Source: Micractinium sp. NFX-FRZ (lineage: Eukaryota > Chlorophyta > Trebouxiophyceae > Chlorellales > Chlorellaceae). From it: DNA of 64,000 bases. The notes beneath the pieces are model-generated. The model had not been told where the DNA came from. It ran no database searches and worked only from the letters and a program-made list of their open reading frames with translations. The stretch is taken from NCBI GenBank assembly GCA_029339195.1, contig JAPTJF010000116.1:1-64000 (forward strand), written 5' to 3'. Shown in pieces: positions 55,812-64,000 of the stretch; within the stretch, counting starts at the first letter, position 1, and every line of letters starts with the position of its first letter. Both the position numbers and the translations under genes were made by a program.

Positions 55812-57882
55812 ATGGCTTCGCCGACCAAGTTCGAGTCCCACGGTGCGGTGCCCGTTATACTGCCTGCAATTCAAGCGATAAATGTGGCGGCGAGCCTTTA
55901 AGCCGCGCCCGCCACTGCGCCGCAGCCTCCCTATGCCCCAACTGCCGCCGCCGCCGCCCTCACCGCCGCCCCTGCAGCTGGCGGCGGCGACTGGGCTCAC
56001 GCCGCGGAGGTCTTTCGCAAACATGACGCTGACGGCAGCGGGCAGCTGGACCGGGCAGAGCTGCTGGCGGCGCTGCGCGAGTGCGACCTGCTGACGGCGG
56101 GCAGCGTGCCGGCGGCGGCGGCGGCGCGTGCCCTCGCGCAGATGGACACCAACAAAGACGGCCAGGTCAGCTTTGAGGAGTTTCGGGAAGCTTACAGCAG
56201 GCTGGCCAAGCTGAGGGCGGAGGCGCAGCGGCAGGCGCGATTCCGCGAACAGCGCGCGCCTGCGGTGCCGGCCAACGCTGCGGTGGACCCAGCCCTCCGC
56301 GCCGCCTTTGCCGCGTTTGCCGGCCACGGCGCCGCCAAGGGCCTGTCCGAGCGCACGCCGCGGGGCACTCCCGAGGGCATGGGCAGCCGCCAGTTCCAGC
56401 GAGCCTGCGCCGCCGCCGGCGTGCCCCTGGAGAGCGGCGTGCTGGACGTCGTGTTTGCGTCGCTGTGCGCCGGTCGCGGGCGCACCCTCAGCTTCCAGCG
56501 CTTCCTGGAGGCGCTGGCGCAGGTGGGAAGGGTGGTGAGTTGTGGAGTGCAGGCGTGGGAAGGGTGGTGGGGCCGTGCGCGCTACAAAGGTGGGTTGCAG
56601 GGAGACTGTGTGGCCGGCAGCGGCAACACCAGCAGGCAATCTTGCCCTGTCGCTGACCAGCAGTGCCCTCACGTCCCCTCGCCTCCCTGCTCCTTCCCCC
56701 TCGCCCAGGCGGCCCACGAGGGCGGGGTGGCGCTGGAGGCGGTGCTTGAAGGGGTGCGGGCCTCCGCCCCCGCCGCCGCTGCTGCCTGCCCAACCGACGG
56801 CGCTGCCACCGCTAACAAGGGCTCCCCACGTGCCACCCAGCGGCCCAAGAGCGCCGCCCCCGCGGTCTGCTGTAAGCCGTGCGGCGGAGCACAGCAGGCG
56901 CAGGCCGCGGCCAAGGCGCTGCCGGCCGCCGCCTTCCCTGCGCCCGTCAGCCCCTTTGGGGGCTTTGACACCCCGGCGCCCGCCCCCGGCCCCTCACCGC
57001 TCAACATGCTGCAGCAGCGCGTGGTGACGCTGCAGCAGCTGCTGGAGGACGGCATTGAGCGGGGGGACGGCTTCCTGGGGCAGCAGTGGGCGGGGCAGGG
57101 GGCGGCGGCGGCAGCTGCGCCCACGCCTGGTGGGGCGGCGGGTGCGCAGCCGGGGCAGGGTGCGCAGCAGGCGCAGCGGGGCGCCACCGGCGAGCGCCTG
57201 CTGCCCAACCCGGCCTACCAGGTGGGTGGGCACCCCTCACCTGAAGTGTAGGCACGCAGTGTTGGAGTGGGGCGCTGGCCTGGCGTGGCTCGCCTGGCCC
57301 GATGCCAGAAGCCAGCGCAGCGGGAGACGGATGGGCAGATGCCCACAGAGCGCAGTGCTACACTTCACGCTCCCCGCCAGCCACCTCCCTGCCCCCATGA
57401 ATCCTCCCAACCCGCTCACCAATAGCCTCCCATGCCTCCCACCCCCGCAGGGGCCCGAGCCCGGCGAGCTGGCCTCCTTCCGCCTGGACCTGCTCACCCT
57501 GCTGGACCAGCGGTGCGAGGCGGCGGAGCGCACCTGCGCTGCCCTGGTGGCCACACGCGGCGAGATGACGGCAGCACTGGTGGCACAGGTGACCGCCGCC
57601 CTGGGTGGCACTAGCGGCGGCGGCAGCTCGGCGGGCGCAGCGGCGCAGGAGGCGCTGGCTGCGGTGCGTGGGTTTGAGGCGCAGCTGGGCGCGGCGGATG
57701 CGCGGCTGAGCGGTGCGGTGCGGAATGTGGCGCAGGAGTGCCGCGCCGCAGTGGGCGGGCTGCAGGCGCAGGTGGACAAGCTGCGGCGGGCGCAGGAGGA
57801 GGCGCAGCGGCAGGCGAATGAGGCCATACTGTGCATCGCGCGGCGGGTGGGCACGCTGGCAGGGCAGCAGCAGGCCAGCTAA
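55812..57882 (+). CDS. EF-hand plus p25-alpha (TPPP-like) coiled-coil protein
   Basis: Exons 55812-55847, 55926-56522, 56709-57221, 57451-57882; phase 0 throughout, 525 aa. Two EF-hands: loop DADGSGQLDRAE (about 45-56) and DTNKDGQVSFEE (about 93-104), both with acidic residues at positions 1, 3 and 12, so Ca2+ binding is likely. A p25-alpha/TPPP core follows (ALRAAFAAFAGHG, MGSRQFQRACAAAGV, VLDVVFASLCAGRGRTLSFQRF, about 135-200). In animals this domain binds and bundles microtubules and it is common in ciliated lineages. Then come an Ala/Pro-rich linker and a C-terminal coiled coil of about 130 residues (RGFEAQLGAADARL, LQAQVDKLRRAQEEAQRQ). Exon 1 (MASPTKFESHGA, donor GTGCCC) is the least certain part. 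Intron 2 has no stop codon and a length divisible by three (186 nt), so retention would keep the frame. Confidence 0.78.
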
Positions 57883-58375
57883 TGCTGTGGGGCGGCGGCA
57901 GGCAGGGGCAGCGCCAGACGGCGGCTAGCAGGGGGGACGGCAGCGGGTGCAGGGGAGGCAGGAGCCACAGCACTGCAGCGGGGGATCAGCCTGGCAGCAC
58001 ACTTGGGGTCACAGCAGCGGACGCCTGCCGTGCTGATGGGAAATTGCTGAATGACTGTCACACATATTTTGTCAAGAGTTTGTTTGGTCAGATCATGAAG
58101 CGCAGTAGCAGGCCTTGCAAACAAGCCGCACCGGAGAGGTGGGCAGTCAGGCAGGGAGTGGGGCATAGAAATGAGGGAATATGTGCAGAACAGGCTGCTG
58201 CTGCAAGTCAAGGGGTCTGCTGTCACGCACGGCTGCGGTCAGATAAGACCAGATAAGGCTGCTGCCGCGGGGAGGCTGGGTCAGCCAGGCTGTGGCGCTC
58301 CCCAGCCAGCAGCGTCACACTCAAGGTTGTCAAGGTGAGGGCGTGGGCAGCCCCAGCGCCGCCGGCCCTGCCGGC
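57883..58375. other. Convergent 3' region
   Basis: Between the EF-hand gene (+) and the HIRIP3-like gene (-). No TGTAA on either strand stands out, and no gene is seen. Confidence 0.4.
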
Positions 58376-60493
58376 TCACTCGTCGTCGCTCCAGTCAGCC
58401 ATCACCCGCCGCTTGCCTGCCTGGGGCGCCGGGCGCTCGCCATCGCTGTCCTCCAAGCTGCTGGCCGGCCGCGCCTTGGGCTTGGCTGCGCTGGCGGGCT
58501 TGCTGGCAAGCTTGCCCTTGCCAGCGCTGCTGCCGTTGCCCTGTGCTGCCAGGTTCTCATTGGGGCTCTTGGCGGCCGCTGCCGCCTTGCCTGCTTTGCC
58601 CTCGCCGCTGCTTGCCGGCTGCTGCTGCCCCTCCTCCTCCTCGTCGTCCCCGTACTCCTCCTCGCTGCCGCTGCTGGCTGCCGGAGCAGCCTTGCGCTTG
58701 GGCTTTCCCTTGCTCCGCGCCCCCGCCGCCGCCTCCTCCTGCTCCCCATTGCTGCCGCTGCCGCCGCCCGCTCCCTCACTGGCCTCTGCCTCCTCCTCCA
58801 CCTCTGCATCGCTTGCCTCCTCCTCGCTTGCCGCCTCCTCCTCCTCCTCGCTCTCAGAGGGCAGGTCAATCATGGCCTTGTAGGACACGGGTGCAGCTGC
58901 CGCCCGCCGCCGGCGCCCGCCCTCGATGATGTTGGTTGTGTCAATGCCATCCAGGTCCCGCTGCTGCTGCAGCCGCGCCTTGGCACGAGAGATCTCGCGC
59001 TCGCCTACGGGGGTGGCAGAGTGGGGGAGGGGTGCATGACATGGGTCAGGCTGAGGAGGGGGGAGGTGATGGCCAGTAGCAGGGGGCAACGCGAGTGCTG
59101 CCGGGGAGGGCAGGCAGCCGTGCCGCCGAGCCTGCAGCAGATCCCACGCCTTGGTATCCCCTACTGTACAGGCTTCCCGGCCCCTCAGCCTCTCACGCTG
59201 AACCAGCTCCCCAGCCCCACCATAGCCCCCACAAAGCGTGCGCCCACCCATTCGCCCATGGCTCTGCACCCCACCCCGCAACCATATATCTGCACATGCA
59301 TCCACCCACTCCCCACCCGCCCACCCAACGCCCACCCACCCGCGTCCCCATCAAGCCCGTGCTTCTCCAGCAGCGCCTGCAGCGCCGCCTGCAGCGCCTC
59401 CTCCCCCTTGTTCTTCACATACAGGGTGGGGGGGATGGTGATGGTGGCGGCCTTGCAGATGCCGCGCAGCTTCTCCACTGTCTTGCTGTACTGCCGCGGG
59501 CCTGCAGGGGACGGAGCCGGAAGATGGGCAGGGAGATGAGTGACGGTGGCCTGCTTGCCGTCCAGCTGCCCCTGGAGGTTGGCGCAGAGGCGCAGCAGGC
59601 GAGGGGCAAAGGGGAGATGCACTGCCGAAGCTATCAGCTGCAGGCCTGCAGAGCTGCTGCGCACCGACAGCGCACCGCCCGCTGCTGTGCCCAGCCAAGG
59701 TTGCTGCCAGCGGCTTTCAAACTGCCAGCCCCAACTGCCGCCTCACCCGACTGCTTGGCAGGCTTGCCCTCCTGCTTGCGCTGCTTCCGAGGCTTTTCTT
59801 CCTCCTCCTCCTCCTCCTCTTCAGACCCCGCCTCAGGCTCCTCCTCCTCCTCTGCTGCTGCCTCCGCCTCCTCCTCGCCCTCGCCGCCGGCCGCTGCCCG
59901 CTGCTTCTTGGCCGGCTGCTTCTGGGCTGACGGCTTCTTGCCGCTGCCCATGGCCGCCTTGTGCTTGGCGATCAGCTGAACAGGGCAGGAGAGGGCAGGA
60001 GAGGGCGTGACGGCCCCAGCAGCCACTGGCGGCAGCATGCACCGCAGCATGCGGCACAGCCAGCAGACAGGAATCTTCACAAGAGGGACAGGCCAGGCCA
60101 GCACGTGCGCCAGCACCCACCTTGTCGATCAGCGTGGACAGCAGGTCCTTGTGGGCCTTGAGCGCGCCCTTCTCCAGCCCCAGGTCTGCCTCCAGCGTCA
60201 GACGGCAGCTCTTGAGCGTCATTGAACTGCAGGCAGCGGCGGAGGCGGCGGCGGCAGCAACTTGGGCAGGCCAGCAACGTCGGGACAGCTGCAAGCGCCC
60301 GCAGCCGAGAGGCAGCCATCAATGGTGGGCCTCACAGGGCTGAATGGTGGGCCTCACAGGCGTGCTGCCAACCAAAAATTGCAAACTAGGCAGCTGTCGG
60401 CGGCGGCGGCAACTTCACTCACTCCAGGTTCTCCAAGATGTAGTCCTTGCGGGCCTTGACGGCCGCTTTCACCGCCGCTGCATCCACACTCAT
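58376..60493 (-). CDS. HIRIP3: HIRIP3-like H2A/H2B histone chaperone (CHZ motif)
   Basis: Exons in transcript order: 60493-60423, 60226-60121, 59975-59747, 59501-59340, 59004-58376; phases close, 398 aa. The N-terminal 65 residues (RKDYILENLDSMTLKSCR, LTLEADLGLEKGALKAHKDL) resemble the DEK-C-like helical domain of HIRIP3. A long Glu-rich stretch and Lys/Arg-rich linker follow, then a small conserved middle domain (YSKTVEKLRGICKAATITIPP, EEALQAALQALLEKHGLD). The CHZ motif lies at about 205-222: DGIDTTNIIEGGRRRR, which in Chz1 and HIRIP3 binds H2A-type histone dimers. The C-terminus is acidic and low-complexity and ends ADWSDDE. The expected role is nuclear histone chaperoning. Divergent from PDHB over 264 bp. 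Confidence 0.88.
60319..60360. repeat. 21-bp tandem duplication in HIRIP3-like intron 1
   Basis: AATGGTGGGCCTCACAGG occurs at 60321-60338 and 60343-60360. It does not copy an exon edge. Confidence 0.8.
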
Positions 60494-60757
60494 GTTTGAG
60501 AGGCCCGAGTGGCAGCTGAATAAGGTTGGCTTGCCTGGCGTGCCTGATCAGATGTGTGAGCTTGACAAACGCAGCAACCTGCGCCAGGAAGGGAAAAGGG
60601 TGAGGGCCGCCACGCATCTGAGGGCGCCCAGTCAGCGTTCACATTAGGGCTAAACCCGCCCCACCGCCTCCTCCCTGCCCTGCACACTCCTCGGCTTGGC
60701 GGCAGCTCAATTGTGACGTGAGACCGGTCGGAGGCGTGCGCAGGGGCTCCCTAAACA
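60494..60757. promoter_or_regulatory. Divergent promoter, HIRIP3-like (-) / PDHB (+)
   Basis: 264 bp lie between opposed start codons, so both promoters and 5' UTRs must fit here. No TATA box is clear. Confidence 0.6.
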
Positions 60758-63700
60758 ATGCAGCGGCTGGCGAGTGCTGGAGGCGCAGCGCTGCGGCGGA
60801 GCCAGGTGCGGCGCAGATCCCCCAACCCCGGCCCCCCACAGCCGTGATTGTGGGAGTCCAGCAGGTGGGCTCCCGCCGGGGGCTCCAAAGGTGGACTCAC
60901 CGCCAGAGCCCCGGCCCTGCCGCCGCCCTTGCCGCCGCCGCTTTGCTGCCTGCAGGGGGATGCCACGGCGCTGGGCTCGCAGCTGCTGCGGACATATGCC
61001 ACCACGCAGGTGCGTTTCAGCAGGCTCCAGGCTGCACACTTGCATTTGGTGCACACGACTGCTGCTGCCTGTGCTACTTCTGCGGTGGCGCTTACATGCT
61101 GCCTGCCTGCGGGCCCCACGTGCGGGAGCTCACCGCCGGCTGGCGACCGCCTGCCTGCCTGCCTGCCTGCCTGCTGCAGATGACCATCCGTGATGCACTT
61201 AACTCAGGTGGGCGGCACTCTGCAGCTGGCGGGTGTGCAGGCAAAGCACGCATTTGTGGTGCCTGCAGTTGCCCGTCTGGGCCGCCCTCGCTGCTGCATG
61301 CTGGGTAGTTGGGAAGGCCAAAAGCTGCCGTGCGCCAGCCACTCTGCTCACTGTCCCTGCAAATCTGCGCAGCCATGTTTGGTGGAGATTGCTTGCAGCG
61401 ACAGGGTGCCCATCATGCTTTGCCTCATGCCAACCCTGCGTTCCACCGTGCCTTGAACCCTACAACTGCCTGCTCTGTGTGTGCAGCCATGGATGAGGAG
61501 ATGGCCCGCGACGACACGGTGTTCATCATGGGGGAGGAGGTGGCGGAGTACCAGGGGGCCTACAAGATCACGCGCGGCCTGCTGCAAAAGTACGGGCCCA
61601 AGCGCGTCAAGGACACGCCCATCACAGAGGTAAGGTTGCTCTCCTTGAGGTGAGGAGAGGGGCGAAAGCCAGGGCTTTGGCGGTGGAGGCAGTGCAGGCG
61701 GGCAGTGCAGGCAGGGGAGCGTGCGAGGTTATCGAGGGGCAAGGCGAGCGGTGTGTGTGCTGAGCTCTGACTGCGCTGCGCTGTGTGGAACAGGTGGCCG
61801 GGCGGCAGGATGAGCAGGGGCATTGGTAGGCTGCGCTGGGCAGGGTGCAGGCGTCGTGAGAGCAGCTGCACGCTGCCGTAACTGCTTTGCTGCTGGGCCC
61901 AAGACAGGTGTGACTCAGGCAGCAACAGTGGCAGCAACATGCAGAGGCAGCGCAGCCGGATGCAGCAGCTGCAGCGCCGCAGCCCTCCCCTCCCCTGCCC
62001 GCCTCACCGGCACTACCCCGCTCCCCCTCCCCCGCCCACCCTTCACCCCACTCGCCCCCCCTTGGCAGGCGGGGTTCACGGGCATCGGCGTGGGCGCTGC
62101 CTTTGCTGGGCTGAAGCCCATTGTTGAGTTCATGACCTTCAACTTCTCCATGCAAGCCATCGACCAAATCATCAACAGCGCGGCCAAGCACCACTACATG
62201 TCGGCGGGCCAGGTCACCTGCCCCATCGTGTTCCGGGGCGCCAACGGCGCGGCGGCGGGCGTGGCAGCGCAGCACAGCCAGTGCTTTGCCGCGTGGTATA
62301 GCTCCGTGCCCGGGCTCAAGGTGAGGGCGGGAGGGGCGGTGAAGGGCAGAAGCCGAGGGGTGGGGCAGGGATGTGCAGCGTGCAGTCAACAGGTAGCGCC
62401 GTGCACCCCGTTGCTGCCGAGCGCTCCCCTCCCCCGCGCACCCTGCCTGCATCCTCGTGGGCCGCGCACATGCACCGTCCCCACTTGCCCTCCTGTATGA
62501 TCATACCCCACCACCCGCGGCCCCTCCCTCCACCCACCCCTCACCCTACAGCTGCTTGCTCCCCCTACAATGCTGAGGACGCGCCCCCACCCTGAGCTTG
62601 GCGCCGCCATTCACATTGCCCGCCACCCTGCCTGCCACTCTCCCCGTCCCCCATCAGGTGATTGCGCCCTACGATGCGGAGGACACGCGCGGCCTGCTGA
62701 AGGCGTCCATCCGCGACCCCGACCCCGTTGTGTTCCTGGAGAATGAGATCCTGTATGGCGAGGCCTTCCCCGTGGAGGACAAGGTGCTGGACAAGGACTT
62801 CACGCTGCCCATCGGCAAGGCCAAGGTGGGCGGGAGGGCCCAGGGTTGAAGTTGGGGTGGGGCGCTGCTGTTGGGGAAACGAGAGGTGGGCAGCGAGCCG
62901 GCACTTCTGGGGCAACAATGGAAAGCCGCGGTAGGGTTTTCATGTAATGGATGGGAGGGCCATGTGGCGGGCCCCCTGTGTGCCCACCCGTCCCGCCCTG
63001 CGCCGCCCTGCCTGCCCGCCCCCGCCCCGCCCCGCAGGTCCAGCGCGCCGGCAGCGACGTCACGCTGGTGTCGTTTGGCAAGATGGTGGGGTACTGCCTC
63101 AAGGCGGCGGAGCTGCTGGAGCAGGAGGGCATTTCGGCAGAGGTGGGGCGGGGCCGGCGGCAGGGATTACCACATTGTGTATGCGGTTCGATTTGCCTGG
63201 TGTATCCCCATCGCAACTCAAACTCAGTTGTGCACCAGATCCTGTGGCGTACAACACCCCACAACGCCCTGCCCTCCCTCTGCCCGCACCCTTTGATGCT
63301 GACATCCCCCCCGCCCTGCCCTGCCCTGCCTCTCCGCAGGTGATCAACCTGCGCACCCTGAAGCCCATCGACCGCGCCACGATTGCGGCGAGCGTGCGCA
63401 AGACGCACCGCGTCGTGTCGGTGGAGGAGGGGTGGCCGCAGCACGGCGTGGGCTCGGGTGCGCGGGGCGGGGCGGGGCGGCACGGCGTGCGTGCCTGAGG
63501 CATGAATGCGCGGGGTGTGTTCTGGGCAGGACGGGGCGCTGTGGGGTGCCTGCTTGTTGCCTGGCAGGCTGGGGTGTCCTGGTCCCGGGGTAGAGGGTGG
63601 CTGGGCCCATGTGCGTGTGAGGGTGGGGGTGAGGTGGGTCTGGGCCAGTTGGCGGCAGAGGTGCTGTGCAGCATGGTGAAGTGGAGCGGGAGAGGGGGCC

Positions 63701-64000
63701 TGGACAGCCTGCTGCCTGCTGGGCGGCCCGCTGTTTCTGAATGTGCCCCGTCTGCCTGAGCAGCCCCCACTCTGCCCCTGCTGCTGTTTCACACTGGTCT
63801 GCAACACCCCGTGTGTGTGCGCTCTACCCGACACCTTTCACCTGCCCGCCGGAGTCTCCCAACAACCCACCATCACCCCACCCTGCCCTCCCTTCCTCTG
63901 CATGGAGTGTGGCGCTTGCCACTTCTTTGAGGAGTGGTTTGGCACTGCTAAGGATGGCTGCCTCATATGCTCGCCTGCCTTCCCTCAAATCCACCCTCCG
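60758..64000 (+). CDS. PDHB: Mitochondrial pyruvate dehydrogenase E1-beta (3' end missing)
   Basis: E1-beta pairs with E1-alpha to decarboxylate pyruvate with thiamine diphosphate in the mitochondrial matrix. Exons inside the window: 60758-60805, 60956-61009, 61180-61207, 61487-61629, 62069-62320, 62658-62825, 63038-63142, 63340-63457, giving 305 codons plus one base. The start ([16 protein letters not shown], then LLRTYATTQ) is a typical basic presequence. Motifs: [120 protein letters not shown]. This is the mitochondrial, not the plastid, type. About 65 C-terminal residues lie beyond 64000; no exon fitting the expected next residues is visible after 63457, so the last intron exceeds 540 bp. 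Intron 5 holds a copy of the exon 6 start. Confidence 0.95.
62552..62592 (+). repeat. Decoy copy of PDHB exon 6 start
   Basis: After CTACAG, CTGCTTGCTCCCCCTACAAT plus GCTGAGGACGCGCC parallels the real exon 6 start at 62658 (GTGATTGCGCCCTACGATGC plus GGAGGACACGCGC), 106 bp upstream. Confidence 0.7.

Noticed and set aside
55826..55855. Possible tRNA T-arm (AAGTTCGAGTCCCACGG)
   Set aside because: Stem bases do not pair; the segment fits better as the first coding exon of the EF-hand gene.
34012..64000. Pyruvate dehydrogenase gene cluster (plastid E3 and mitochondrial E1-beta)
   Set aside because: The two genes belong to different organelles, lie 22 kb apart with six unrelated genes between, and have separate promoters. 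Co-location looks accidental.

Overview
The window looks like nuclear DNA of a GC-rich, intron-dense green alga, most likely Trebouxiophyceae of the Chlorella / Micractinium type. The reasons: nearly every gene is cut by many short GT-AG introns (a few GC-AG); TGTAA, the usual chlorophyte poly(A) signal, lies 3' of several genes; the gene set is eukaryotic and photosynthetic (SMU1, SR splicing factor, TIM50, plastid-type dihydrolipoamide dehydrogenase, mitochondrial pyruvate dehydrogenase E1-beta). I see no organellar DNA, rRNA, tRNA, CRISPR array or intact transposon. I built 18 gene models by joining exons so that every splice phase closes; all exon coordinates are hand-derived.

Layout. 0-6 kb: a Gln-rich nuclear protein (+) and a small secreted Pro-rich protein with a PAN/apple-like cysteine pattern (+). 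6.8-11.5 kb: SMU1 (+). 12.8-15.0 kb: an RSZ-type SR splicing factor (-), divergent over 155 bp from a phosducin-like thioredoxin-fold protein (+). 16.8-22.6 kb: a 13-exon EGF-like type I membrane protein (-). 23.5-25.7 kb: a DUF6544-like protein (+). 26.2-28.0 kb: an organellar RsmI-type rRNA methyltransferase (-). 29.0-32.3 kb: TIM50 (+). 32.9-33.6 kb: a small Lys-rich protein (-). 34.0-38.6 kb: plastid dihydrolipoamide dehydrogenase (+). 39.2-43.7 kb: an NFACT/RqcH-like protein (-). 44.5-47.0 kb: a CHID1-like GH18 protein (-). 47.5-55.1 kb: two tandemly duplicated leucine-rich-repeat genes (+). 55.8-57.9 kb: an EF-hand plus p25-alpha/TPPP protein (+). 58.4-60.5 kb: a HIRIP3-like histone chaperone (-), divergent over 264 bp from mitochondrial PDHB (+), which runs off the right edge.

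Functional themes are RNA splicing (SMU1, RSZ), organelle gene expression and protein handling (RsmI, TIM50, NFACT) and the 2-oxoacid dehydrogenase complexes (plastid E3, mitochondrial E1-beta). They are neighbours, not an operon; each has its own promoter region.

The most unusual signal is structural. Many introns carry a copy of the edge of the adjoining exon, including its splice site, 28-200 bp from the real one. I found clear or probable cases in SMU1, the EGF-like gene, plastid LPD, NFACT and PDHB, plus a tandemly duplicated intron body in the RsmI gene. In at least two LPD copies, using the copy would bring in an in-frame stop codon.
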